NCBI GenBank assembly: GCA_002347265.1
Contig: DDYB01000031.1
Location: forward strand, 1-37,893
Reading direction: 5' to 3'
Source of the DNA: Desulfobacteraceae bacterium UBA2245
GTDB lineage: Bacteria > Desulfobacterota > Desulfobacteria > Desulfobacterales > UBA2245
Length of the DNA: 37,893 nt
Part shown: positions 6,871-14,978 of the stretch, piece by piece
Layout: every line of letters begins with the position of its first letter
Numbering within the stretch: position 1 is the first letter of the stretch
Made by a program: the position numbers and the translations under genes
Notes under the pieces: generated by a model
Databases searched by the model: none
Told to the model about the DNA's origin: nothing
What the model saw: only the letters and a program-made list of their open reading frames with translations

Positions 6871-8705
6871 AGATCCGGCGGCTGGAGCTTGAAAACATCG
6901 GGCGTTATGTTTCCAGATCCTTTGATTTCGACGACCTGACGGTGGTTTGCGGAGAAAATCGAACCGGAAAATCCACGCTGATCTACGCCCTGTTTTTTGC
7001 GCTGTTCGGAACCCACCTTCACAGCGCATTGAAGACGTCGGATCTGTGCCGCAAGGGCCAGAGCTTCGGGTCCGCGGTTCTGGATTTTGAAGCCGGGGGC
7101 CGTTCCTTCCGGTTGAAGCGTTCCACTCAGGGCGGCCCCGTACTGTATTCAAGGAACGCGGATGCCGAAGACTGGCGGCCTGATATTCCGGATCATCCGC
7201 AGACCGATCCGATCGGCATTTCGGCTGAGGCGGCCTCATTGACCTCTTTTTTCCGGGAAGGCGAGCTGATTTACTTTCTTCAGGATATTCCCCGCTACAA
7301 CAAGACCCTGCTGCAGAATCTCGTGCAGATGGACGACGTGCTGATCGTGCAGTCCAGATTCAAAAAAGCCCTGGTCCTGGCCAGGGAGGAAAACAAGGCC
7401 CTGCATCAGGCCTGTCCGCTAAAAGAGATCTCGCCCCTGAGCCTGGAAGAACAGAAAAAGCAGGCGGAGGCATTCGAGGCTGAACGGAGCCGGATGGATG
7501 CGGAATTGAAAAACATGTCCGAATACGTCGGAAAGGCGGTGGATCCCAACCTGTTCAAGCTGCTTCAGCAGCGCCGCGATGAAAAGGCAGGTGCCCTGGA
7601 GGCGGCTTCGGCCCAGCGGAAACAGCTTCCCGGCCTGAACGAACTGGCCGAACGCCTGAAGGAGGTCGAGGCGTATCTGGCGGCGGGCGGAGAACCGGCC
7701 GGATCCAGTGACGCGCTTCAGCGCCGGCTGGGCGAGCTGGAACGCGGCATCAGGGACATTGACGACGAATCCGGTCGATTGCGGCGGCTTGAGAGCCAGG
7801 CCCGGTGCGCTGTCTGCGGTCAGCCCATTCCAAAACAGCGGCTGTCGGAGCTGATTTCAGAGCTGGCCGGCCGAAAAGAAGAAGCCGAAAAAAGCCTTCA
7901 ATCCACAAGGCGCGATCTTCAGAATGCTCTGGATGCCGAGCGCCGTCTGGAAGCGGCGCGCCGGGAACTCGAGACGCTTCGGCGCAGAATTCCCGAGGCC
8001 CGGCGTCTGGAGGAGCAGATCGGCGATCTGAAAGCCCAGCTTCTCAAATCCGACGAGGAACTTCACCAGTACCAGGCCCTGACTCAAAACCTCAAGGATC
8101 CGGAAAAGCATTTTCAGCGGCTTCGGGAGCTCGAAGAAGAACGTGCGCGCCTGGAGGGATGCATCATCAACGCCAGGGTCGCGGTCCGTCAGATGGAACA
8201 GGACCTTGCGCTCATTCAGGAATGCAGCGCAAAATTCGACCAGTCCAGACAGCATATGCTGATGTGCAACATTGCCTGCCAAGCCGTGGATTACGCGGTG
8301 CAGAGCCTGAACCGGTCGCTTCTGGAAAAGGTGCGTCGCAGCATCTCCGAGTGGGCGGGCCGCTTCACCTTCCTGCGCGAGTTCGATATCGAACTTGGGC
8401 CGCAGCAGATCAGTCCGATCATTCAGGCCAGGGGATATCAGTACAAGCTCAACCAGATGAGCAAGAGCGAACGGATTTTTCTCTATCTTCTGCTCAAGCT
8501 GGCGATCGGAGACGCGATGAGCCACCTGGGGGCGTTCGTTCTGGATGATCCGGCCGACGGGCTGGACCTGAAAAGAAAGAGAATGCTCGCCCAGCTGCTG
8601 ACCGAGATCTCCCCCGGGCGACAGATCATCGTGACCACCAACGATGAAAGCTTCGCAGACCAGTTTTCCGCTGGAAGCCGCATTGACCTCGACGGGGCGA
8701 TATAG
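6867..8705 (+). CDS. Compact Rad50/SbcC-like ATPase with zinc hook
   Basis: The 612-aa protein has an ABC/SMC-type head split by a coiled coil. Walker A is GENRTGKST (29-37). Two coiled-coil arms (about 165-310 and 325-480) flank a CxxC zinc hook, CAVCGQP (Cys314, Cys317), almost exactly mid-chain. The C-terminal half has a signature-like MSKSE (531-535), unlike the usual LSGGE, and Walker B GAFVLDDP (555-562) followed by a D-loop-like ADGLD. Rad50 and SbcC organise DNA ends with the Mre11/SbcD nuclease, but no such nuclease gene is adjacent. The only partner is the 60-aa protein upstream. Arms of about 150 residues are much shorter than in SbcC (over 1000 aa total). The role is probably DNA repair or end-binding. 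RecF-like or defence-associated functions are alternatives. Confidence 0.82.
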   Translation: MKIRRLELENIGRYVSRSFDFDDLTVVCGENRTGKSTLIYALFFALFGTHLHSALKTSDLCRKGQSFGSAVLDFEAGGRSFRLKRSTQGGPVLYSRNADAEDWRPDIPDHPQTDPIGISAEAASLTSFFREGELIYFLQDIPRYNKTLLQNLVQMDDVLIVQSRFKKALVLAREENKALHQACPLKEISPLSLEEQKKQAEAFEAERSRMDAELKNMSEYVGKAVDPNLFKLLQQRRDEKAGALEAASAQRKQLPGLNELAERLKEVEAYLAAGGEPAGSSDALQRRLGELERGIRDIDDESGRLRRLESQARCAVCGQPIPKQRLSELISELAGRKEEAEKSLQSTRRDLQNALDAERRLEAARRELETLRRRIPEARRLEEQIGDLKAQLLKSDEELHQYQALTQNLKDPEKHFQRLRELEEERARLEGCIINARVAVRQMEQDLALIQECSAKFDQSRQHMLMCNIACQAVDYAVQSLNRSLLEKVRRSISEWAGRFTFLREFDIELGPQQISPIIQARGYQYKLNQMSKSERIFLYLLLKLAIGDAMSHLGAFVLDDPADGLDLKRKRMLAQLLTEISPGRQIIVTTNDESFADQFSAGSRIDLDGAI

Positions 8706-8720
8706 CGGAGTGTGATTTTT

Positions 8721-9035
8721 TACCACGTAGGGCGCGAAGGTAAGCAAAATGAAGGTTTTAATTTTAATTTTTACCACGAAGGGCACGAAGGACACGAAGG
8801 GCACGAAGGTTAAGAGCAAAAAAAATAATGATAACCTTGTGTCTTCTGCGTGCTCCGTGGTGAATTTCGCACCATATGAGTTGTGTGGTTAAAATCAAAA
8901 ATATTAATTAAAATAAGGACTTCATTCCTTTTTCCTTCGTGACCTTCGTGCCCTTCGGGGTTCAAGTTCTTTTTAACCCTCGTGGACTTTGTGGACTTCG
9001 GGGTTCAAACTCTCTTTATTCTTCGTGGTTCAAAT
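8721..9035. repeat. Inverted pair of CCACGAAGG/CTTCGTG repeat units between convergent genes
   Basis: The left arm contains AATGAAGGTTTTAATTTT (8749-8766), then ACCACGAAGGGCACGAAGG. The right arm is the reverse order: TTAATTAAAATAAGGACTTC, then CTTCGTGACCTTCGTGCCC and TTCAA. The right arm also matches the 137-bp unit seen at 5467 and 5604, starting at 8857. The arms could fold into a long imperfect hairpin. It fills the whole gap between the convergent ATPase gene and the minus-strand kinase gene, so it may act as a bidirectional terminator. No gene is seen in it. Confidence 0.85.
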
Positions 9036-9051
9036 TCATGATAGCGAATTT

Positions 9052-11652
9052 TCATTCTGTTTTTTCGAGTTCGCGTCGAATCGCCAGTCCGATTTTTTCC
9101 AGCATATAGGGTTTTTTGATGTACTGGGCCGCGCCCAGAGTTTTCATTTCTTCCACCCGGTCTGTTTCCGAATACCCGCTCACGATGATCGCCTTCTGTT
9201 CCGGACGCATTCTGAGTATGCGGCGATATGTTTCCAGACCGTCCATGCCCGGATCCATGATCATGTCCAGCAGAATCAGGTCCGCCGGGTTGCGCGCCAG
9301 ATATTCCAGGGCCGCTTCTCCGCTGGAAACGGATGCCGCGCGATATCCGAGCAATTTTAACATTTCAGCGGCGATCTCCCTTTGTTCGGCGACATCATCC
9401 ACCACCAGAACTTTTTCATTGTTTCCCCGGAACCTGTCGAGGGAAACGGCAGGCGCTGTCCTTTGAGCGATTTTCAGCGTAACCGGGAAATACAGGTGAA
9501 AGGAGGAGCCTTTTCCAACCGTGCTTTCCAGATGAATGTAGCCCTGATGATCTTTTACCGTGGCCCAGACCACGGCAAGCCCGAGGCCTGTGCCGCTTCT
9601 TCCCATGACCTTTTTGGTGTAGAACGGCTCGAATATTTTGTCCCGGTCGGCCTCGCAGATGCCGCTGCCTGTATCCGAGACGGTCAGTCGCACATAGTCG
9701 CCTTCTTTGACCGTGTCATATCCCTGAACCAGACGATCCAGATAACAGTTTTCCGTGGATATGCTCAGCGTGCCCCCGTCGGCCATGGACTCCACGGCAT
9801 TGGATGCCAGGTTCATCAGTGTTTTGGACAGATGCACGGGCGAGCCGACGATATTCAATAAATCTTCCTCAAGATTCGCGGTCACCTGGACTTTCGGATT
9901 GAAGGACATGATTTTGTGGTGTTCCGGGCTGTCGAGATAGGTTGCGACGACTTGATTCAGGCAGACGACTTCAGAACACGCCACACCTCTTCGGGACAAA
10001 GTCAGCAGATCCTGCACGATGGCTTCGGCTTTTTTCCCGGACTGCTGAATGGTGCACAGGGCGTTTCGGAACGGGCTGTCTTTGGGCATTTTAAGCAGAA
10101 TCAGCTCGGGATAGGTGATCAGTCCGCTGAGAATATTGTTCAGATCATGGGCCACTCCGCCTACAATGGAGCCGATTATCTCTATTTTTTCGGCCCGCTG
10201 CAGCCGGGTTTCAATTTCCTTCTGCTCCGCCTGGACCTTTTTTTTGTCGGTGATGTCGATGCCGTGGATCAGCGTCGTATGCGTGTTCTTGTATACAATG
10301 GGAACCGCCAGGATCTCAATCCACCGGGTCTGTCCGGACCGGGTCAGATAACGGATCTCGTCGGATTTCTGGATCAGATCGCTCCGCCGGATTTCCTCCA
10401 GCCGCTGGAGATCTTCCGGGTGCATCAGATCCTCCGTCGGCATGTACATGAGTTCTTCCGGGCGATAACCGCTTATTTCGGCGGCCTTGCGGTTTGCGTA
10501 TATCAATCTGCCGTCCTGAAACAGAAGGATGATGGAAAGGGCGTGCTCTGTAATCAGACGGTACATTTCCTCTGATTCTGTTAATTGTGAGACGGTTTTG
10601 TCCAGCTGCGTCGCCATGTTGTCGAAGATATATCCGAGTTTACCGATTTCATCGCTCTTCGGCGGGGAGAGCCTTCTGGAAAGATCCCTGTCCTTTTCGA
10701 TGGAAAGCGCGTGTTCGGACAGCCGGATCATCGGACCGATCACGGTGCTTTGCAGCATCCAAAGCGCCAGCAGAAGCATCGCGAAGATGGCCAATGAATC
10801 TATGAGCAGGGCATAGCCGGTGGTTGAAGCGCCTATTGCCGAGATGGTTCCGGCGGTTTTCGCGTTCAGCAGCAACGCCGGACGGCCTTCAATGTCCGGA
10901 AGAACCGTAAAACACCGTACGCCCCCGGCTTTTTTTTCAAACCGGAAAGGCGAATCCGGGCTGATTTCCGCTACGATCTTCTGAAGCGACACCGGAAGGG
11001 AACCTTCCTGAATGGGCAGGATTTCCATGGACGCCTCGGTCTGCTCGGCGATGGTTTGAACAAAAGCGCGGTCCAGAAGCCGGCCCATGATCAGCGTGCC
11101 GCCGATCGGGCCCTGATTCTGACTGTTGAGAATCGGACGGGAGGCGACCAGCATGAAGCCCTGATCGGTCATGAAAATACCGGCCGTCTTCATCTCTCCC
11201 AGAGGGAGGTTTTTATTTTGAAAGGCCAGCAGGGCATGGCCCGGGGAAATCGCCCTGTTTTCGAAAAGCGCCGTTTCCAAGGGCTCGTAAGTTCCTGCTT
11301 TACGGCTCTGTCCATACAGTAACCGACCTTCTTTGTCGTAGAAGCAGACCAGATTCAGCCGGAGGTCCTTAAAAAGATTTTCCGGAAAATTGGCTTTGAT
11401 ATATTCCTCTGAGCGGGTTGCGGCAAAATCACAGGTGTCGTCCCAGGCGGCCCAGTCATGGCAAATTTCATCCAGATGTCCGATTTCGCGGTTTATCGCC
11501 TGAACCGCGCGATGAGCGTCTTTCCGTGCCTCTTCGCTTTCCAGCTCCACAAAGCCCGGAAAGATGATTATTCGATGGATCAGAAGATTTGCGGCCAGAC
11601 ATGAAATAAATACGCACAAAAAAACGGCGGCAGCCTTTAATTTTAGCGACAT
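9052..11652 (-). CDS. CHASE4-HAMP-PAS hybrid sensor histidine kinase with receiver domain
   Basis: An inner-membrane signal transducer of 866 aa. N-terminal TM about 8-30. The periplasmic CHASE4 domain carries the hallmark HDWAAWDDTCDF (about 64-75). A second TM is near 280-300, then HAMP (about 300-355), PAS (about 365-480), a HisKA domain with phospho-acceptor GGVAHDLNNIL, HATPase with NLASNAVESM (N box), DTGSGI and GTGLGL (G boxes), and a C-terminal receiver (VLVVDD, phospho-acceptor Asp in LLDMIMDPG, Lys in YIKKPY). GGGAG, 8 nt upstream of ATG, supports the start. No output regulator is adjacent, so the receiver may act as a sink or relay to an unlinked partner. The ligand is unknown. It runs convergent to the Rad50-like gene across the inverted repeat. 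Confidence 0.93.
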   Translation of the reverse strand: MSLKLKAAAVFLCVFISCLAANLLIHRIIIFPGFVELESEEARKDAHRAVQAINREIGHLDEICHDWAAWDDTCDFAATRSEEYIKANFPENLFKDLRLNLVCFYDKEGRLLYGQSRKAGTYEPLETALFENRAISPGHALLAFQNKNLPLGEMKTAGIFMTDQGFMLVASRPILNSQNQGPIGGTLIMGRLLDRAFVQTIAEQTEASMEILPIQEGSLPVSLQKIVAEISPDSPFRFEKKAGGVRCFTVLPDIEGRPALLLNAKTAGTISAIGASTTGYALLIDSLAIFAMLLLALWMLQSTVIGPMIRLSEHALSIEKDRDLSRRLSPPKSDEIGKLGYIFDNMATQLDKTVSQLTESEEMYRLITEHALSIILLFQDGRLIYANRKAAEISGYRPEELMYMPTEDLMHPEDLQRLEEIRRSDLIQKSDEIRYLTRSGQTRWIEILAVPIVYKNTHTTLIHGIDITDKKKVQAEQKEIETRLQRAEKIEIIGSIVGGVAHDLNNILSGLITYPELILLKMPKDSPFRNALCTIQQSGKKAEAIVQDLLTLSRRGVACSEVVCLNQVVATYLDSPEHHKIMSFNPKVQVTANLEEDLLNIVGSPVHLSKTLMNLASNAVESMADGGTLSISTENCYLDRLVQGYDTVKEGDYVRLTVSDTGSGICEADRDKIFEPFYTKKVMGRSGTGLGLAVVWATVKDHQGYIHLESTVGKGSSFHLYFPVTLKIAQRTAPAVSLDRFRGNNEKVLVVDDVAEQREIAAEMLKLLGYRAASVSSGEAALEYLARNPADLILLDMIMDPGMDGLETYRRILRMRPEQKAIIVSGYSETDRVEEMKTLGAAQYIKKPYMLEKIGLAIRRELEKTE

Positions 11653-12832
11653 CCGATATTCTCCCGGTATTCAAGCGCCCATGCCCGACCTTCAAAAATC
11701 AGCATGTTCCGGAACATATCAGGCCGGAGATTCAGCGCAAATCATACGGCGGCATCGAACGATGCGTCGGCATTGCATGCCCCGGATCATGCCGTTTTGA
11801 CACAAATTCAAAAAGATCACGGGGCTGTTTTCACCTTATTCATGGTATCGGCAGAAAAAACAAAATACTTTAACACCCTGTTAATAAAAATTCCGGATCG
11901 AGGCTCCGAATTCGCAGGTTTCGTAAATCTTCTTTATCCCCGGACCTTGTGTTCCATTAGCGAATCAGGCTGTCAGGTTGGGCGACGACATTTGGAACCG
12001 CCGTATAATTTATCGATGATGTTCATTCACTTTGTGAGGTTGAGAAATAAAATCTAAATATAACGGAATGTTGGAAAAAATAAAGGCATAAAAATTCTTC
12101 TTGACAAAGACATGGGGCGGATCTAAAAGTGATCCGGTTTAGTTTTGGAAGATGAAACCGACGGTTTCTGAACCTTGGCTGAGCGCAATCGCTTTGGCAG
12201 GATTTGCATGTAAAATTCACCCAAAGCTCTACCCCATTTTTTTTTGAGGGTGTTAGGCTTTTCGATGAAATTTGATGGCTTATACATTTTCAAAAACTCC
12301 ATGGCAATATTTTCCTTACCATCAGAGTTTGCCCGCCAAAGTCGGAAGATTCGAATGATCAACTACAGGTCAGTCAGAAAACTCCGCCGGCGCCTCTGGC
12401 GTTGAAAAGCAGCAGACGCAGTACAAGACAAATTAAAATGTAGATAAGGTTTCAAAATGTTTATCGTTTTTGAAATGTTATGGTGCATTTTTGCGGCCAC
12501 GCCTGCGCGTCGACTCAGGGCTTCTTCCGACTCTTTTCCTTTCAGAAATTCATGTTTAACGATGAAACCTTTTTTCTGCGTCGGAGGGGGGTGGAATAAA
12601 GCTTCGGTGCGACCTGAGCAGATCAATCAAGACCTTTCTTGAATTGTCTGATGCCAGACCACCACTGATATGTCATGTTAAATACAATATATTTAAATAG
12701 ATACGAGTTTATTTTGGAGGTTTTGCATCAGACGTCGGGTGCGGAGCGAGGATCCTTACCAGTGCGTTGCAATCGATCGTGTATGTGCAAAACCAGCGTC
12801 AATCAAAATTGAAGCACAGGAGAGTTGTTCTT
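11653..12832. other. 1.18-kb stretch without a convincing gene
   Basis: The region lies between the divergently transcribed kinase and permease genes and is more AT-rich than the flanking genes. Short open frames on both strands (for example minus 12123-12362 and 12363-12626) lack RBS, good start codons or recognisable motifs. Visible signals are a fragment AACACCCTGTTAAT (11872-11885) matching the end of the inverted-repeat element, a promoter-like site at 12101-12129 and small hairpins at 12154-12168 and 12450-12475. It may hold decayed genes or a non-coding RNA. Confidence 0.5.
12101..12136 (+). promoter_or_regulatory. Promoter-like site with a palindrome over the -10 box
   Basis: TTGACA (12101-12106), a 17-bp spacer and TAAAAG (12124-12129) resemble a sigma-70 promoter. 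A perfect inverted repeat, CGGATC-N7-GATCCG (12118-12136), spans the -10, as an operator or a 5' hairpin would. No gene starts nearby. GAAACC-GAC-GGTTTC (12154-12168) follows. It could drive a small RNA or be left over from a lost gene. Confidence 0.35.
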
Positions 12833-14575
12833 ATGTACCATATGCGATCCATGAAAATCATTACATTCATATTGGCACTGTTGATGCTCGCCCCCCTTGC
12901 ATGGGCCTCGCACGGCGGCAAAGGCGCGAATTCCGGGGAAATGATTCTTGACGGGGATCGGGTTTCCATTTCAGGCTCAATCGTGGATACCCACAACGAA
13001 CCGATCGCCGAAGCCGAACTGCGGCTGACCGTTGATGGAAAGGTGGTCGACGAGTTTGAGACGGGCCATGATGGAAAATATCTTTCCCGGTTCACCCTGG
13101 AAAAAGGCGCGGTCTCTGCCGCAAAAATTCTTCTTGAAGCGCGCAAGGCGAGCTTCAAGGCACAGGAATCACAGATAGAAGGCGCTCAGTTGGCGCGGGC
13201 CGGAAACCAGCTGTATTTCACTCAGGATATCACTCTGAGCCGCACTCTGGGGCCGGCGTTCTGGATTTCCACGCTGGTATTCATTCTCGCCTATGCCCTG
13301 ATCACCTTCGAGCTGCTCCATCGAACCATCGCCGCCATGCTGGGCGCGGGCCTGATGATGGTGATTTCCTACACCATCGGCGTGCTGAATCCGGAGTATC
13401 ATATATTTTCCTTTGAACGAGCGATCCTGTCCATCGATATGAATGTGATCTTTCTGCTCATGGGCATGATGATCATCGTCGGCATTCTGAAGCACACCGG
13501 CGTATTTCAGTGGTGCGCCTACATGTCCTACAAGCTTGCCAAGGGAAAGGTGTTTCTGCTTTCGGTTTATCTGATGATCTTTACCGCATTGGCATCGTCC
13601 TTTCTGGACAATGTGACCACGATGCTGCTGTTAACCGGCGTCGCGATAGAAATCTGCACGTCCCTGTCCATCAACCCGCTTTCCATGCTCATCCCACTGG
13701 TCCTGGCATCCAATATCGGCGGTACCTCAACGCTGATCGGCGACCCGCCCAATATCATGATCGGTTCCTATGCCGGTCTGACATTCATGGATTTTGTATA
13801 CGCGCTCGGGATGATCTGCGTGCTGTGCATGGTCGCCCTCGCGGTCTACACCAAGTCGGTCTGGGGAAAAGAGTATGCGAAGGCCAGGGTGGACAATGTG
13901 CCGGAATACATCAAGGAACTGCAGGCAAAATACAGAATCAAGGATCCTGCCCTGCTCAAACATGGGATTGCCGTCCTGATCGTCGTTGTTTTCCTGTTTC
14001 TCAGCCACGGGTACTGGCACATGGAAGTCAGCATCGCCGCGCTGACCGGAGCGGCGGTGCTGCTGACCATCGCGGTGCTGGGCAAAAAGGTCGATCTGCT
14101 GGAATTGATCGAGAAGGATATCGAGTGGCCCACCCTGATGTTTTTCATCTTCCTGTTCATTCTGGTCGGGGCCGTTGAATCCTCCGGCCTGCTGGCGCTG
14201 ATCGCGGACTGGATTCAGAAGCTTGCGGCCGGCAATTTTGTGGTGGCCTGTGCTCTGATTCTGTGGGTTGCCGCCATTGTCTCCGCATTCGTGGACAATA
14301 TTCCGTTCACCGCGACCATGCTGCCCATCGTGGCTTACCTGAGCCAGGTGATTCCGGGAGCAGAAAACACGCTGTGGTGGGCGCTGGCCCTTGGCGCCTG
14401 CTTCGGCGGGAACGGCACCATTATCGGCGCTTCCGCCAATGTGGTCACCATGGGAATTGCCGAGTCCAGGGGATACAAGATTTCTTTTGGAGGCTTTTTG
14501 AAGGTGGCCTTTCCCTATATGATCATCAGCGTGATTATTGCGCATATCTGGCTGATGATTGTCCGGCCGTCCTGA
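12833..14575 (+). CDS. ArsB/NhaD-superfamily permease with exported N-terminal domain
   Basis: The polytopic inner-membrane transporter has 580 aa. Residues 1 to about 22 are a signal sequence ending ALAWASHG. Residues about 40-125 form a non-membrane beta-rich domain like carboxypeptidase-regulatory or Ig-type folds (VSISGSIVDTHNEPIAEAEL), expected in the periplasm. About eleven to twelve TM segments follow, with paired family motifs SSFLDNVTTMLLL and SAFVDNIPFTATM, SNIGGTSTLIGDPPNIMIG and GGNGTIIGASANVV. These mark the ion transporter superfamily of NhaD, ArsB and the P protein. Na+/H+ exchange is likely, but arsenite or an organic anion cannot be excluded. ATG 12833 is chosen because AGGAG at 12818-12822 lies 10 nt before it. 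An in-frame ATG at 12767 lacks an RBS and would spoil the signal peptide. Monocistronic, with a strong terminator. Confidence 0.88.
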   Translation: MYHMRSMKIITFILALLMLAPLAWASHGGKGANSGEMILDGDRVSISGSIVDTHNEPIAEAELRLTVDGKVVDEFETGHDGKYLSRFTLEKGAVSAAKILLEARKASFKAQESQIEGAQLARAGNQLYFTQDITLSRTLGPAFWISTLVFILAYALITFELLHRTIAAMLGAGLMMVISYTIGVLNPEYHIFSFERAILSIDMNVIFLLMGMMIIVGILKHTGVFQWCAYMSYKLAKGKVFLLSVYLMIFTALASSFLDNVTTMLLLTGVAIEICTSLSINPLSMLIPLVLASNIGGTSTLIGDPPNIMIGSYAGLTFMDFVYALGMICVLCMVALAVYTKSVWGKEYAKARVDNVPEYIKELQAKYRIKDPALLKHGIAVLIVVVFLFLSHGYWHMEVSIAALTGAAVLLTIAVLGKKVDLLELIEKDIEWPTLMFFIFLFILVGAVESSGLLALIADWIQKLAAGNFVVACALILWVAAIVSAFVDNIPFTATMLPIVAYLSQVIPGAENTLWWALALGACFGGNGTIIGASANVVTMGIAESRGYKISFGGFLKVAFPYMIISVIIAHIWLMIVRPS

Positions 14576-14636
14576 GCCGTGGATCTGGCTTAACGGACGG
14601 CATTCTGCCGAAGCGCTTCATGTGAAGCCGCGAAGA

Positions 14637-14684
14637 CGCCGGTTCGGGCATTGTGCGAGATGTCCGGGCCGGCGATCTTTTTTT
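14637..14684 (+). terminator. Strong intrinsic terminator after the permease gene
   Basis: CGCCGGTTCGGGCA (14637-14650) pairs with TGTCCGGGCCGGCG (14661-14674) over 14 bp with three G-U wobbles. A 10-nt loop separates the arms, and ATC plus seven T residues follow. Confidence 0.85.
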
Positions 14685-14782
14685 GCGACAAAATTCGGGC
14701 ACTCAGTTTTTTCCCGGCAAAAGGTCATTTAAAGTATGAGAAAATCCGGTGGTTGCCTGATTTCGATTTTTTTATAAAGCCA

Positions 14783-14811
14783 TTGCAATATCCGATCGAT
14801 CGGCGTATAAG
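14783..14811 (+). promoter_or_regulatory. Sigma-70-like promoter of the RNA helicase gene
   Basis: TTGCAA (-35, 14783-14788), a 17-bp spacer and TATAAG (-10, 14806-14811) lie just after the upstream terminator. They predict a transcript start near 14818 and a leader of about 160 nt before ATG 14979. Between this start and the first terminator hairpin, GCCG-GGAAAAT-CGGC can form another small stem. Confidence 0.55.
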
Positions 14812-14878
14812 TTTTCGCACTGGTTTGAGGACCGCGCCGGGAAAATCGGCCGGGTTTGAAAGGTTTTGCAAATGTGAC

Positions 14879-14909
14879 GCCGTCCAGGTCTGTCTGGGCG
14901 GCTTTTTTT
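14879..14909 (+). terminator. First terminator-like hairpin in the helicase leader
   Basis: GCCGTCCAG (14879-14887), loop GTCTGT, CTGGGCGGC (14894-14902) with one wobble pair, then seven T residues (14903-14909). It lies about 60 nt inside the predicted transcript, so it is either an attenuator or the end of a short leader or small RNA. Confidence 0.75.
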
Positions 14910-14924
14910 ATAAATACATTTTAA

Positions 14925-14962
14925 CAGCCGAAAGCTTGAAGCCGGGCTTTCGGCTGCTTTTT
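14925..14962 (+). terminator. Second terminator-like hairpin, just before the helicase start codon
   Basis: CAGCCGAAAGC (14925-14935) pairs perfectly over 11 bp with GCTTTCGGCTG (14946-14956) and is followed by C and five T residues (14958-14962). It ends only 16 nt before ATG 14979, so it could block both transcription into the gene and ribosome entry. Confidence 0.75.
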
Positions 14963-14978
14963 GAAAGCGAATGACGCA

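Noticed and set aside
7857..8819. A 320-codon minus frame antisense to the Rad50-like gene
   Set aside because: It begins in the intergenic repeat and runs antisense to a gene with clear Walker motifs, so it is a shadow.
12123..12626. Two minus-strand open frames of 79 and 87 codons as possible genes or transposase remnants
   Set aside because: Start codons are poor, no RBS is visible and no motifs are recognised. They are kept only as part of the non-coding stretch.
14576..14978. A plus-strand open frame at 14651-14974
   Set aside because: It crosses the permease terminator, the helicase promoter and both leader hairpins and shows no protein features.
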